This document shows positions 18,113 to 27,462 of a stretch of 64,000 nucleotides of DNA, one piece after another. Positions within the stretch are counted from its first letter, which is position 1. Each line of letters opens with the position of its first letter. A program made the translations under genes and the position numbers. Location of the stretch: NCBI GenBank assembly GCA_963819785.1, contig CAWFXW010000014.1:186001-250000 (forward strand). Direction: 5' to 3'. The DNA comes from Palsa-504 sp963819785. GTDB taxonomy: Bacteria; Actinomycetota; Actinomycetes; Streptosporangiales; Streptosporangiaceae. The notes under the pieces are model-generated. The model searched no databases. It saw only the letters and a program-made list of their open reading frames with translations, and was not told the DNA's origin.

Positions 18113-18612
18113 GCCCGCCCCTCGGGGAACTGGTCAGGCGGCGCGGCCTCGGTGCCCGGCCAGTGCACCGGCAACTCGTCCGTCAGGGCGCCAGCCAGGC
18201 GCGGCCACGGCAGGGCGTACACGAACGCGATATCCCGCCGGGCGAAGCGCCAGCCGCCGGCCTCGCGCACGTAGTCGTCGTAGTACCGCATGGCGCACAC
18301 GACGGTCTCGCCCTTGATGTCCAGCTCGGCATGCGAGGGCACCATGCCGGTGGCGTGGTCGTCGTCGGTGAACTCGACGAGCTGGCCGTGCGCCGTGTGG
18401 ATCGTCCGCCCGTAGGTCGAGCGGATCGAACGCAGGCGCTGCACCGTCTCGTCGCCGCCGGCCGCTCCGGCCCGCGCCTCGTCGGTGAACAGCTCGCGCA
18501 GCGCGACCCAATCCGAGTCGTCGATCGCGCGGCAGTAGCGCAGGGTCAGATCCCGCAGCTCCTGTCTGTCCTGCAGGCGGCGCACGGCCCGCGCCAGGTC
18601 GGTGATGTCCAT
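18109..18612 (-). CDS. SnoaL-like / NTF2-fold protein
   Basis: 167 residues. The N-terminal RQELRDLTLRYCRAIDDSDW followed by LRELFTDEAR is the typical opening of SnoaL-like domains, a small cone-shaped fold used by limonene-epoxide hydrolases, ketosteroid isomerases and dehydratases. Tyr, Asp and His residues line the expected cavity, but I cannot assign catalysis. ATG 18612 is chosen because GAGGAG (18619-18624) sits about six bases upstream; GTG 18618 is too close. It leads a two-gene operon with the SDR. Confidence 0.75.
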   Translation of the reverse strand: MDITDLARAVRRLQDRQELRDLTLRYCRAIDDSDWVALRELFTDEARAGAAGGDETVQRLRSIRSTYGRTIHTAHGQLVEFTDDDHATGMVPSHAELDIKGETVVCAMRYYDDYVREAGGWRFARRDIAFVYALPWPRLAGALTDELPVHWPGTEAAPPDQFPEGRA

Positions 18613-18657
18613 CAGCACTCCTCAGGCTGGGCTGTCCGCCGTCACGAGGAGTCTAAT

Positions 18658-18675
18658 ACCTGATGATGATTAGAA
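18658..18675 (-). promoter_or_regulatory. AT-rich element upstream of the SnoaL/SDR pair (weak motif copy)
   Basis: ACCTGATGATGATTAG lies 46 bases upstream of ATG 18612, between it and the 3' end of the GntR gene. It resembles the recurrent ATGAT-rich motif only partly. Confidence 0.3.
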
Positions 18676-18721
18676 GGAATAGCCTCCGGCTGAGGAACCA
18701 GGTGAGGAACCAGCCGGGGGA

Positions 18722-19507
18722 TCAGGCGAGGAAGCCGTCCCAGGTGATCGTCTCGTCCAGCACCGAGGGGAACTTCTTCTTGGCGTAGCGGGTGTACTCC
18801 TCGATGTGCTGGCGCATGCGCTCGCGTGATGCCTGCGGGTCGTGGCTGGCCAGGGCCTGGTAGATCTCCTCGTGCGCCTTCAGGATCGCCGTCCGCCGGT
18901 AGGTGGGGTAGTCGATGCCGAGGACCGTGCCGTCGAGGATCCCGAGCAGCGAGTCGATGATGTAGGCGAACAGCACGTTGTCCGACGACCAGGCGATCAC
19001 GTCGTGGAAGCGCTTGTTCGCCTCCAGGAACGAGTCGCGGTCGTGGATGTCCGAGCGCATCTGGTCGATGGTCTGGCCGAGCTCGGCCAGTGCGGCGTCC
19101 GAGATATGCTCCGCCGCCAGCTCGCTGATGACCGGCTCGATGGCGTTGCGCACCTCGACGATGACGTGGTACGACGCGTGATTGAGCTGCATGAGCAGCA
19201 TGAGCGTGCTGGACAAATGGAAGGCGGAGGGAGTTTGCAGCACAGGCCCGCCGCCCGGGCCCGGCTTGAGCGAGATAACGCCCTGGAACTCCAGCAATCG
19301 CAGCGCCTCGCGCAGCGTGCCGCGGCCCGTCGCGTACTTTTCCAGCATGACCCGCTCGGGCGGCAGCAGCTCACCCGGTGACATGTGAGAACGGACGACG
19401 TCGCGCACGATACGCTGGGCCACGAGCATGGCCGTTTTCGGCGGACGGCGTTCCTGTGACACCGTGCTGCGGGTCACTTCAGTGGACCCGAATTGCGTTT
19501 CGGCCAT
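18722..19507 (-). CDS. GntR/FadR-family transcriptional regulator (FCD domain)
   Basis: 261 residues. The winged helix-turn-helix at about 25-95 includes MLVAQRIVRDVV, LPPERVMLEKYATGRGTLRE and ALRLLEFQGVISLKPG, the diagnostic FadR pattern. An all-helical FCD effector domain follows (VEVRNAIEPVISELAAEHIS; FHDVIAWSSDN; HEEIYQALASHDPQASRERM). FCD regulators bind acyl-CoAs or carboxylates. It is the only DNA-binding regulator inside the island, so it is the best candidate for controlling it. An ATGATTATC sequence overlaps its own start codon and a motif copy is at 19548-19566, consistent with autoregulation. Confidence 0.88.
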   Translation of the reverse strand: MAETQFGSTEVTRSTVSQERRPPKTAMLVAQRIVRDVVRSHMSPGELLPPERVMLEKYATGRGTLREALRLLEFQGVISLKPGPGGGPVLQTPSAFHLSSTLMLLMQLNHASYHVIVEVRNAIEPVISELAAEHISDAALAELGQTIDQMRSDIHDRDSFLEANKRFHDVIAWSSDNVLFAYIIDSLLGILDGTVLGIDYPTYRRTAILKAHEEIYQALASHDPQASRERMRQHIEEYTRYAKKKFPSVLDETITWDGFLA

Positions 19508-19547
19508 GATTATCTCCGGAGAATTCGAGCGCCCCGCTAAAAACTTT

Positions 19548-19566
19548 CAATAATCAACATTATCAT
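19548..19566 (-). promoter_or_regulatory. AT-rich recurrent motif / promoter of the GntR gene
   Basis: Minus strand ATGATAATGTTGATTATTG, about 40 bases upstream of the GntR start, with a GATAAT that could serve as a -10 element. The rest of the 19508-19661 gap is GC-rich and carries two diverged copies of a ~35-base stretch beginning gggccgcgccg (near 19577 and 19637); no gene is seen there. Confidence 0.5.
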
Positions 19567-19661
19567 TTTTTGCGTTGGGCCGCGCCGTCGCGGGCGCGCT
19601 TTTCGGCTGACTCGGGCCGCGCCGCCGTGTCGGGCCGCGCCGCCGCGGCGCGCCTTTCGGC

Positions 19662-20447
19662 TCAGCGGCCCTGCCAGCGCGGCGCCCGTTTCTCCCGGAA
19701 CGCCAGGGCGCCCTCCCTGGCGTCCTGCGACGCTCGCACCGGCTCATTGATGGCGCGCTGGCGGGCGAACTGCTCAGCGCCCGGCCAGTCGGCCGATTCC
19801 ACGATGATCCGCTTGGTGGCCGCCACGGCGAGCGGCCCGTTCGCGGCGATGGCCCGGGCCAGGTCGGCCGCGCTGGCCGCGGCGGTCCCGGGCGCGACGA
19901 TCCGGTTCACCAGCCCGACCTGCGCCGCCCGCTCCGCGGAGAGGTACTCGCCGGTGAGCGCCCACTCCATGGCCAGGTGGTACGGCACCCGCCGGGGCAG
20001 GCGCAGCAGCCCGCCGCCGGCGGCTACCAGCCCCCGCTTCACCTCGGGCAGCCCGAACCGGGCATCGGAGGCCGCCACGATCAGGTCGCAGGCCAGCACG
20101 ATCTCGAACCCGCCGGCCACCGCCGCGCCCTCGACCGCGGCGATGATGGGCTTGTCCGGCGGACGCTCGACCAGGCCGGCGAAGCCGCGGCCCTCGGTCG
20201 AGGGCCGCTCTCCGGCCAGGAAGGCCCGCAGGTCCATCCCGGAGCAGAAGGTGCCGCCCGCGCCGGTCAGCACCGCGGCCCGGAGCGCGGGATCGGGGTC
20301 AAGCTCCTCCAGCGCCGCCGCCAGGCCGTGCGCGGTTTCCGCGTCGATGGCGTTGCGCACCTCGGGCCGGCTGATCGTGATCGTCATCACGCCCGCGTCG
20401 CGTTCGACCAGGACCTTGCCCGAGAAAGCTGGCTGTGCGCCGGTCAT
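19662..20447 (-). CDS. Enoyl-CoA hydratase/isomerase (crotonase family)
   Basis: 261 residues. Crotonase oxyanion-hole segments are GTFCSGMDLRAFLAG and AAVEGAAVAGGFEIVLACDL. The position of the first catalytic Glu is occupied by FEIVL and the second by GLPEVKRGL, giving the Glu of a hydratase-type site. It overlaps the upstream SDR by ATGA and closes the thiolase-SDR-crotonase operon, a set sufficient for hydration, oxidation and thiolysis of an acyl-CoA. Confidence 0.88.
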   Translation of the reverse strand: MTGAQPAFSGKVLVERDAGVMTITISRPEVRNAIDAETAHGLAAALEELDPDPALRAAVLTGAGGTFCSGMDLRAFLAGERPSTEGRGFAGLVERPPDKPIIAAVEGAAVAGGFEIVLACDLIVAASDARFGLPEVKRGLVAAGGGLLRLPRRVPYHLAMEWALTGEYLSAERAAQVGLVNRIVAPGTAAASAADLARAIAANGPLAVAATKRIIVESADWPGAEQFARQRAINEPVRASQDAREGALAFREKRAPRWQGR

Positions 20448-21208
20448 CGCGCGGCCATCCTGATCGCGCCGTCCAGGCGGATGGTCTCGCCGTTGAGCAT
20501 CGGGTTGTCCACGATGTGCTCGGCCAGCCGGGCGAACTCGTCCGGGTCGCCGAGCCGCGACGGGTGCGGCACCGACTGAGCCAGCCGCTGTTTGACCTCA
20601 TCGGGGAACCGGGCCAGGATCGGCGTGTCGAATACGCCGGGCGCGATGGTGCAGACCCTGATCTGCCTGCGGGCCAGGTCGCGCGCGGCGCACAAGGTCA
20701 TGCCGACGATCCCGGCCTTCGACGCGGCGTACGGCATCTGCCCGATCTGACCCTCCCAGGCCGCGACGGAGGCGGTGAGCACCAGGACGCCCCGGTCACC
20801 GTCATCGGGGTCGTTGCGGGCCATCGCGGCGGCGGTCAGCCGCAGCACGTTCCAGGTGCCGATCACGTTGACCCGCAGCACGGTCTCGAACAGGTCAAGC
20901 GGTCCCGGCGACCCGTCTCGCTCCAGCACCCGGACGGTGCCGCCGCGCCCGGCGCAGTGCACCACCGCGCGCAGCGGCGCCTGCCCGCACGCGACGTCGA
21001 CGGCGGCGGCGACCGCCTCGGCGTCGGTGACGTCGGCGGCCGCGAAGCTGGTCTTACCGCCGATCTCGTCGGCCATCGCCGCGCCAGCGGAGCCGGGCAG
21101 GTCGAGCAGCACGACATGCGCGCCGCGTGCCGCGAGCCGCCGGGCGGTGGCCAGGCCCAGACCGGACGCCCCGCCGGTCACGATCGCTGATGCACTGCTC
21201 AGGTCCAT
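20444..21208 (-). CDS. SDR-type 3-hydroxyacyl-CoA dehydrogenase-like protein
   Basis: About 254 residues. Cofactor motif GGASGLG, catalytic Ser in LTASVAAWEG and Tyr-x3-Lys in PYAASKAG. The sequence C-A-A-R-D-L-A and the late TPILARFPDEVKQRLAQSVP resemble type-2 (HSD17B10-like) 3-hydroxyacyl-CoA dehydrogenases. ATG 21208 is preferred: GGAG precedes it and the upstream in-frame extension is Arg/His-rich. Sits between thiolase and crotonase genes, supporting a beta-oxidation role. Confidence 0.82.
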   Translation of the reverse strand: MDLSSASAIVTGGASGLGLATARRLAARGAHVVLLDLPGSAGAAMADEIGGKTSFAAADVTDAEAVAAAVDVACGQAPLRAVVHCAGRGGTVRVLERDGSPGPLDLFETVLRVNVIGTWNVLRLTAAAMARNDPDDGDRGVLVLTASVAAWEGQIGQMPYAASKAGIVGMTLCAARDLARRQIRVCTIAPGVFDTPILARFPDEVKQRLAQSVPHPSRLGDPDEFARLAEHIVDNPMLNGETIRLDGAIRMAAR

Positions 21209-21240
21209 ATACGCTCCGGGTCGCAAGGGAAGGCGGATAG

Positions 21241-22425
21241 CTAGAGCCGTTCGATGATGGTGGCGTTCGCCATCCCGCCGGCCTCGCACATCGTCTGCAG
21301 CCCGTACCGGCCTCCGGTCTCCTCCAGGTGGGCCAGCAGCGTGGTCAGCAGCCGTACGCCCGACGCCCCCAGCGGGTGGCCCAGGGCGATGGCGCCGCCC
21401 CGCGGGTTGACCCGGTCCTCATCCGCCGGGAAGTGCTGCAGCCAGGCCAGGGGCACAGAGGCGAACGCCTCGTTGATCTCCACCGCGTCGATGTCGCCCA
21501 GGGCCAGGCCGCTTCGGGCCAGCACCCGCTCGGTGGCCGGGATCGGCCCGGTCAGCATGAGCACCGGGTCGTCGCCGCAGACGGCCGAGGCCACGATCCG
21601 GGCCCGCGGCCGCAGCCCCAGTTCGCCGGCCCGGCGCTCGCTCATCAGCAAGACGGCCGCCGCGCCGTCGGTGATCTGCGAGGAGTTGCCCGCCGTGATC
21701 TTCCAGTCCACCGACGGGAACCGGGCCCGCATCTCCTCGGTACCGAACGCCGGCTTCAATCCCGCAAGTCCCGCCGGGGTCGTCCCGGCCCGGATCGTCT
21801 CGTCCGCACTCACCTCGGACCCGTCCGGCCGCCGCACCGGCGTGATCTCGGCCTCGAACCACCCGGTCTCCCGCGCGGTGGCCGCACGCGCGTGCGAGCG
21901 GGCGCTGTACTCGTCCAGCGCGTCCCGGCTCAGCCCGAACTTCTGCGCCACCAGCTCAGCGGATACCCCCTGCGGCACGAGGTCGGGGAAGCGGGCCCGG
22001 ACCGACGGCCCGTGCGGGTCGGCGCCCATCCGGGCCGACCCCATCGGGACCCGGCTCATCGACTCCACCCCGGCCGCGATGGCGATGTCGTAGGCGCCCG
22101 CGGCGATGCCCTGGGCGGCGAAGTCGACGGCCTGCTGGCCCGACCCGCACTTGCGCTCGATCGTTACCGACGGAACGTGGACCGGGAAGCCGGCCGCGAG
22201 CCAGGCCTGCCGGCCGACGTTCGCGGACTGCTCGCCGTTCTGGCCCACGCAGCCCACCAGGACGTCGTCGACGGAGCCGGGATCAAGATGGCTGCGTGCT
22301 ACCAGCGCGGTGAGCACCTGGGCCAGCAGGTCGACCGGGTGTACGTCGGCCAGCGCGCCCGTGGCCTTGCCGCGCCCCATGGGCGAACGGACCGCGTCGA
22401 CGATTACCGCCTGAGCCATTTCCAT
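21241..22425 (-). CDS. Acetyl-CoA C-acyltransferase (thiolase)
   Basis: 394 residues, full length. The nucleophilic Cys is in ERKCGSGQQA (about residue 91). The other blocks are complete: NEAFAS, GGAIALGHPLGASG (His) and CEAGGMANA (second Cys). It cleaves a 3-ketoacyl-CoA. First gene of the operon thiolase-SDR-crotonase. The start is ATG 22425 or ATG 22419; the recurrent motif overlaps the first of these and a TGATAAT lies about six bases upstream, which would suit a leaderless transcript. Confidence 0.92.
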   Translation of the reverse strand: MEMAQAVIVDAVRSPMGRGKATGALADVHPVDLLAQVLTALVARSHLDPGSVDDVLVGCVGQNGEQSANVGRQAWLAAGFPVHVPSVTIERKCGSGQQAVDFAAQGIAAGAYDIAIAAGVESMSRVPMGSARMGADPHGPSVRARFPDLVPQGVSAELVAQKFGLSRDALDEYSARSHARAATARETGWFEAEITPVRRPDGSEVSADETIRAGTTPAGLAGLKPAFGTEEMRARFPSVDWKITAGNSSQITDGAAAVLLMSERRAGELGLRPRARIVASAVCGDDPVLMLTGPIPATERVLARSGLALGDIDAVEINEAFASVPLAWLQHFPADEDRVNPRGGAIALGHPLGASGVRLLTTLLAHLEETGGRYGLQTMCEAGGMANATIIERL

Positions 22426-22439
22426 CCAATCATTATCAT
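22422..22439 (-). promoter_or_regulatory. AT-rich recurrent motif in the divergent thiolase/ACAD promoter
   Basis: Minus strand ATGATAATGATTGGATGG, overlapping the thiolase start codon and 67 bases upstream of the divergent acyl-CoA dehydrogenase. It could serve both directions. Confidence 0.5.
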
Positions 22440-22506
22440 GGTTTACTGTTCCTGGCGCCAGCCCTCAGGCGGATGAAAACACGTGAGGTGCCGGAGAGGA
22501 AACACC

Positions 22507-23673
22507 GTGGAGACCGGATGGCATGCGGACACCGAGCTGCGCGAACTCGCCGAGATGGCGCGGCAGGTGGCGCGCGAGCGGTACGCCCCCAGTGCCGAGG
22601 CCTGGGATACGACGCGCGAGCCATTTCCGCACGACGAGCGCCGGTATCTCGGCTCGCTCGGGCTGCTCGGCATCTGCCTGCCGGAGCGTTTCGGGGGCAG
22701 CGGAGCGCCGCTGCTGCACGCCCTGGTGGTGATCGAGGAGCTGGCCAAGGAGTGCCGGCCGGCCGCGTTCCAGGTGTTCGAGGCCAACACCGGCCCCGCG
22801 CGGGTGCTGGCTCTGCTCGGCACCGAGGAGCAGCAAAGCCGCTTCCTGCCCGGCATCATCGCCGGCGACACGAGCATGGCCCTGGCCATCTCCGAGCCCG
22901 ACGCCGGCTCGGCCGCCACCGACATGACCACCCGAGCCAAGTACACCGGCGGCGATTACACGGTCAACGGGGCAAAACGCTGGATCTCCAACGGCAGCGA
23001 AGCGGACTTCTACCTCGCCTACACGCGGCTGAACGACGAGCCGGGCGCGCGCGGGATCGGAGCGCTGATCGTCGAGGCGGACCGCCCCGGGGTGAGCTTC
23101 GGCGCGCGGGAGCGGCTGATGGGCTTTCGCGGCATCCCGTCGGCCGACGTGATCTTCGACGATGTCGTGGTGCCCGGCGCCAACCTGGTGGTCCCGGCCG
23201 GCGGGTTCGCCCAGCTGTTCCGGGCCTTCGCCATCGAGCGGCTGGGCAACTCCACCATGAGCCTGGCCATCGGCCAGGCCGCCCTGGACCGCACGGTCGC
23301 CTACGTGCAGGAACGGCAGCAGTTCGGCAAGCCGCTCATCGAGTTCCAGGCCGTGCAGATGACCCTGGCCGACATGGTGCTGCAGGTGGAGGCCGCGCGG
23401 TTGCTGATCGAGCGAGCCGCGCGCCACGCCGGCACCGGGCTGCCCGACCCGCTGGAGGTATCGCTGGCCAAGTGCACCGCCAACGAGATGGCCAAGCGGG
23501 TGTCTGACCTGGCCATGCAGCTGCACGGCGGGAACGGCATGACCGAGGAGTACGGCATCGAGCGGCTGCACCGCGACGCCCACGGCTGGGCCGTGGCCGG
23601 CGGCACCCCGACCATGCAGCGCATCCGGATCGTGTCGGAGCTGCTCGGCCGCCGCTTCGACCAGCGACGGTAA
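22507..23673 (+). CDS. Acyl-CoA dehydrogenase
   Basis: 388 residues. ACAD signatures are LAISEPDAGSAATDM and the C-terminal QLHGGNGMTEEYGIERLHRD; FAD-binding is indicated by ERQQFGKPL. The usual catalytic-Glu motif (YEGT) is replaced by AVAGGTPTMQRI, so the base may lie elsewhere or the substrate class differs. GTG 22507 has GAGAGGA six bases upstream. It starts a five-part run with the CoA ligase, CitE-like lyase and CoA-transferase, and is divergent from the thiolase. Confidence 0.88.
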   Translation: METGWHADTELRELAEMARQVARERYAPSAEAWDTTREPFPHDERRYLGSLGLLGICLPERFGGSGAPLLHALVVIEELAKECRPAAFQVFEANTGPARVLALLGTEEQQSRFLPGIIAGDTSMALAISEPDAGSAATDMTTRAKYTGGDYTVNGAKRWISNGSEADFYLAYTRLNDEPGARGIGALIVEADRPGVSFGARERLMGFRGIPSADVIFDDVVVPGANLVVPAGGFAQLFRAFAIERLGNSTMSLAIGQAALDRTVAYVQERQQFGKPLIEFQAVQMTLADMVLQVEAARLLIERAARHAGTGLPDPLEVSLAKCTANEMAKRVSDLAMQLHGGNGMTEEYGIERLHRDAHGWAVAGGTPTMQRIRIVSELLGRRFDQRR

Positions 23674-23711
23674 GCAAGACGGTAAGCAATAAGCAGGAGG
23701 ATGGCGGACCA

Positions 23712-25344
23712 GTGACCCGGTATTACACCGACCTGCACCCGACCGAGCCCGACCGCAGCCGGTGGACGGTGGTGCACGCGCTGCGCGACCGGGCCGGGCG
23801 CGCGCCCGACCGCACGTTCCTGGTCGCGCCGGAAGAAAAACGCCGGTGGACCTACGGGCAGATCCTCGCCGACGCCGAACGGGTCGCGGGCGGCCTGCGG
23901 GCCGGTGGCGCCGCGGAAGGCGACCGGGTGGTGATCATGGCCGCCAACTCATCGCGGTTCGTTCGCACCTGGCTCGGCTGCGGGCTCGGCCACCTGGTCG
24001 AGGTGCCGGTCAACACCGCGTACGAGGGGCTGTTCCTCAGCCATCAGGCCGGCCTGGTCGGCGCGCGCTGGGCCGTGATCGACGACGTCTACGCCGAGCG
24101 GTTCACCACCGTGGCGGCCGAACTCCCCGCGCTCGAGGGCTTCTGGGTCATCGACACCGGCCGCCAGGCCGAGGCCATAGAAGCCCTGAACGCCGCCGGC
24201 TGGCACGCCGAAGGCTGGGACACCCTGCTCACCGCCGATCCGCTGCGCCTGCCGGAGCCGGCCGCCAGCTCGCTCGCCTCGGTGTTCTTCACCTCAGGTA
24301 CCACCGGCCCGTCCAAGGGCGTGGCCATGCCGCACGCGCAGATGTACTTCTTCGGGGCCGAGGTCGTCGCCCTCACCCGGCTCGCCGAGGATGACACCTA
24401 CCTGACCGTGACGCCGCTGTTCCACGGCAACGCCCAGTTCATGGCCGCGTTCCCGGCCCTGATCGCCGGCGCCGCCGTGGTGGTGCGGTCCAAGTTCAGC
24501 GCCAGCCGGTGGGCCGCGCAGCTGCGCGAGAACCGGGTCACGGTGACCAACCTGATCGGCGTCATGATGGACTTCATCGCCAAGCAGCCGCCCCGCCCCG
24601 ATGACGCGGACAACGTGCTGCGCTGCGTGTACGCGGCGCCCACCGCGTTCTCGATCCTGGACGGGTTCATGAAGCGGTTCGGCGTCGAGGCGTTCGTCGA
24701 CGCCTTCGGCCTGACCGAGACCTGCGCGCCGATCCTGTCCCCGTACGGGGAGATCCGCCCGGCGGGCGCGGCGGGCCTGCTGGCCAGCGACTGGTTCGAG
24801 GTTCGGCTGGTCGACCCGGACACCGACGAGGAGGTGCCGGTCGGCCACCTCGGCGAGCTGGTGGTCCGCTACAAGCACCCCTGGACCTGCAGCCTGGGCT
24901 ACTACGGCATGCCGGACAAGACGGCGGAGGCGTGGCGGAACCTGTGGTTCCACACCGGCGACGCGCTGCGCCGCGACGAGGAAGGCTGGTACTACTTCGT
25001 CGACCGCTACAAGGACGCGCTGCGCCGCCGCGGCGAGAACATCAGCTCCTACGAGGTCGAGCAGGCCATCCTGGCCCACCCCGCGGTGTCAGGAGTGCGC
25101 GGTGATCGGCGTGGCGGCCGGCGTCGAGGCCGGGGAGGACGAGGTAATGGCCGTCTTGACCACGGTAGAAAAAGTCACGGCCGAACAGATCTGGGACTGG
25201 TGCCAGGGCCGGGTCCCGGCCTTCGCCATCCCGCGCTTCATCCGCTTCACCGGCGAGCTGCCCAAGACCCCGTCGGAGAAGATCCGCAAGGCCGAACTGC
25301 GCAAGGCCGGCGTCACCGAGGACACCTTCGACCGGAGCCGCTAA
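23712..25344 (+). pseudogene. AMP-forming acyl-CoA synthetase, frame-disrupted
   Basis: GTG 23712 follows AGGAGG. The AMP-binding motif FTSGTTGPSKGVAMPH, the A5-like DAFGLTETCAP and the hinge WFHTGDALRRDEEGWYYF are intact in one frame. At about 25092 (tcaggagtgc) one base must be skipped to reach ECAVIGVAAGVEAGEDEV and the C-terminal lysine loop KTPSEKIRKAELRKAG, ending TAA 25342-25344. The result is a complete ~543-residue CaiC-like ligase that would activate a carboxylic acid to its CoA ester. Its stop overlaps the next ATG. Confidence 0.85.
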
Positions 25345-26240
25345 TGCGCCCCTACCGCAGCCTGCTGTTCGTCCCCGGGCACAAGCCCGACTGGGTGGCC
25401 AAGGCGGTCAAGGCCGGCGCCGACGCGATCGTGCTCGACCTCGAGGACTCCGTCCCCGAGGCCCAGAAGGCCGCCGCCCGCCGCCAGGTCCGCGACTCCA
25501 TAGAACAGCTGCGTAAAACCAACCGCAATGTCGGGCTGCTAGTAAGAGTCAACAGCCTGGCCACCCGGCTGACCGGCGCCGACCTGGAGGAAGTGGTGGT
25601 CCCGGGTCTGGACGGCATCTTCGCGCCCAAGATCGAGCAGGCCACCGACGTGCTGCGCTACGACGCGCTGCTCGACCACTTCGAGACCCGCAACGGCGTG
25701 ACCGGCCTGCAGTACGTCATCCCGGTCGAGACGGTGCCCGCCATCCAGAACTGCCGCGCCGTCGCCCAGGCCTCCCCGCGGGTCGGCGCGATGATCGGCC
25801 CGACCGCCGAGCACGCCGACATCGCCCGCGAGGTGGGCTTCGAGTGGACCCCGGAAGGGCTGGAGACGCTGTACCTGCGCAGCCGGGTGCTGCTGGCCTG
25901 CCGCGAGGCGGGCATCCACCCGCTGACCGCGCTGTGGGAGCGGCTGGACGACCTGGACGGGCTGCGGGAGTTCGCGGTCCGCGGCCGCCAGCTGGGCTTT
26001 CGCGGCATGATCGCCATCCATCCCAGCCACGTGCCGGTGGTCAACGACGTGTTCACCCCGTCGGCCAGCGATATCGCCTTCTACGAAGGGCTCGTCGCGG
26101 CCTACGAACAGGCCGCGCGCGAGGGCACCGGCGCCCTGCGCTACCGCGGGCTGCACATCGACAAGGCCCACTACGACAAGGCCGTGCTATGGCTGCGGAA
26201 CGCCCAGGCCATAAATGACCAGAACGGAGAACAACAATGA
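25344..26240 (+). CDS. HpcH/HpaI aldolase - citrate lyase beta (CitE)-like protein
   Basis: 298 residues. The TIM-barrel opening RSLLFVPGHKPDWVAKA, then DAIVLDLEDSVPEAQK (metal-binding Glu/Asp), LLVRVNSL, and a C-terminal GFRGMIAIHPSHVPVVN are CitE/mesaconyl-malyl-type signatures. Such enzymes cleave or form 3-hydroxy-acyl-CoA (malyl-type) bonds with Mg2+. Overlaps both neighbours by one to four bases, so it is translated with the CoA ligase and the CoA-transferase. Expected to release a small oxoacid or acetyl-CoA fragment from a branched intermediate. Confidence 0.85.
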   Translation: MRPYRSLLFVPGHKPDWVAKAVKAGADAIVLDLEDSVPEAQKAAARRQVRDSIEQLRKTNRNVGLLVRVNSLATRLTGADLEEVVVPGLDGIFAPKIEQATDVLRYDALLDHFETRNGVTGLQYVIPVETVPAIQNCRAVAQASPRVGAMIGPTAEHADIAREVGFEWTPEGLETLYLRSRVLLACREAGIHPLTALWERLDDLDGLREFAVRGRQLGFRGMIAIHPSHVPVVNDVFTPSASDIAFYEGLVAAYEQAAREGTGALRYRGLHIDKAHYDKAVLWLRNAQAINDQNGEQQ

Positions 26241-27445
26241 CCGCCGCGCCAGGGCCGCTGGACGGGGTGCGCGTGCTCGAGCTCGGCACCATGTACGCCG
26301 CGCCGACCGCCGGGCGCATGCTGCGCGACTTCGGCGCCGAGGTCACCAAGGTGGAGGAGCCGGACACCGGCGACTTCGCCCGGCACTGGACCCCGCAGAA
26401 GGAGGGCCTGTCGCTCGGCTTCGCCCGGCTCAACGCGGGCAAGCGGTCCACCGCGGTCGACCTGCGCCGGGCCGAGGGACGCGACCTGGTCCGGCGGCTG
26501 GCCGCCCGGGTCGACGTGGTGGTCGAGTCGTTCCGGCCCGGCCGCCTGGAGGCCTGGGGCCTGGACTACGACACCCTGTCCCGCGGCAACCCCGGCCTGA
26601 TCCTCACCCGGGTCTCCGGCTTCGGGCAGACCGGCCCGTACCGCGAACGGCCGGGGTTCGGCACGGTAGCCGAGACGGCCAGCGGCTTCGCCTACATCAA
26701 CGGCTGGCCCGACACCCCGCCCACCTCCCCGCCGTTCGGCTTCGCCGACTCGATCGCCGGGATCTCCGCCGCGATGGGCACCGCGATGGCGCTGTACCGG
26801 CGCGAGCGCACCGGCGCCGGCGAGGTCATCGACGTGGCCCTGTACGAGCCGCTCATGTTCATCGTCGGTGACCTGATCCTCAAGTACGGCGCGCTGGGCG
26901 AGGTCCAGGGCCGGATCGGGAACGGCACCGGGTCCGCCTCCCCGCGCGGCATCTACCTGGCCGCCGACGGGGGATGGCTGTCGATCGCCGCCTCCAACCA
27001 GGGCATCGCCAAGCGGCTGTTCGCGGCGATGGGCCAGCCCGAGCTCATCGAGGACCCGCGGTTCGCCACCAACCCGGCGCGGCTGGCCAACAACGAGGCC
27101 ATCCAGCGCGAGGTGAGCCAGTGGGTCGCCGCCCGGCCCCGGCAGGAAGTCCTCGAGATCCTGGAGAAGTTCGAGGTTGTGAGCGCCGCGGTGAACGACG
27201 CCGCGGACATCGTGGCCGACCCGCACTTCCGTGAGCGCACCCTGACCGAACTGACCGGCAACCGCATCCTGGGCGGCGTGCTCATGCCCGGCCCGGTGCT
27301 GCACCTGCGCGGCTACGACGGCCCCGGCTACGACGGCGTGCCCGAGATCGGCGAGCACACCCGGGCCGTGCTGGCCGAGTGGCTGGGCCTGGACGACACC
27401 GAGTTCGCCGCCCTGGCCGCCGCGGGTGTCGTCAAGCAGGCGTGA
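26237..27445 (+). CDS. CaiB/BaiF family (class III) CoA-transferase
   Basis: 402 residues. N-terminal LDGVRVLELGTMYAAPTAGR and FGAEVTKVEEP, SFRPGRLEAWGLDYDTL, and the catalytic Asp in VIDVALYEPL are all present. Transfers CoA between acyl-CoA and a free acid by an aspartyl-CoA thioester. ATGA overlap with the CitE-like gene upstream. Ends 18 bases from the convergent SDR on the other strand. Confidence 0.9.
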   Translation: MTAAPGPLDGVRVLELGTMYAAPTAGRMLRDFGAEVTKVEEPDTGDFARHWTPQKEGLSLGFARLNAGKRSTAVDLRRAEGRDLVRRLAARVDVVVESFRPGRLEAWGLDYDTLSRGNPGLILTRVSGFGQTGPYRERPGFGTVAETASGFAYINGWPDTPPTSPPFGFADSIAGISAAMGTAMALYRRERTGAGEVIDVALYEPLMFIVGDLILKYGALGEVQGRIGNGTGSASPRGIYLAADGGWLSIAASNQGIAKRLFAAMGQPELIEDPRFATNPARLANNEAIQREVSQWVAARPRQEVLEILEKFEVVSAAVNDAADIVADPHFRERTLTELTGNRILGGVLMPGPVLHLRGYDGPGYDGVPEIGEHTRAVLAEWLGLDDTEFAALAAAGVVKQA

Positions 27446-27462
27446 TGCGCAAGCTCGGTGCT

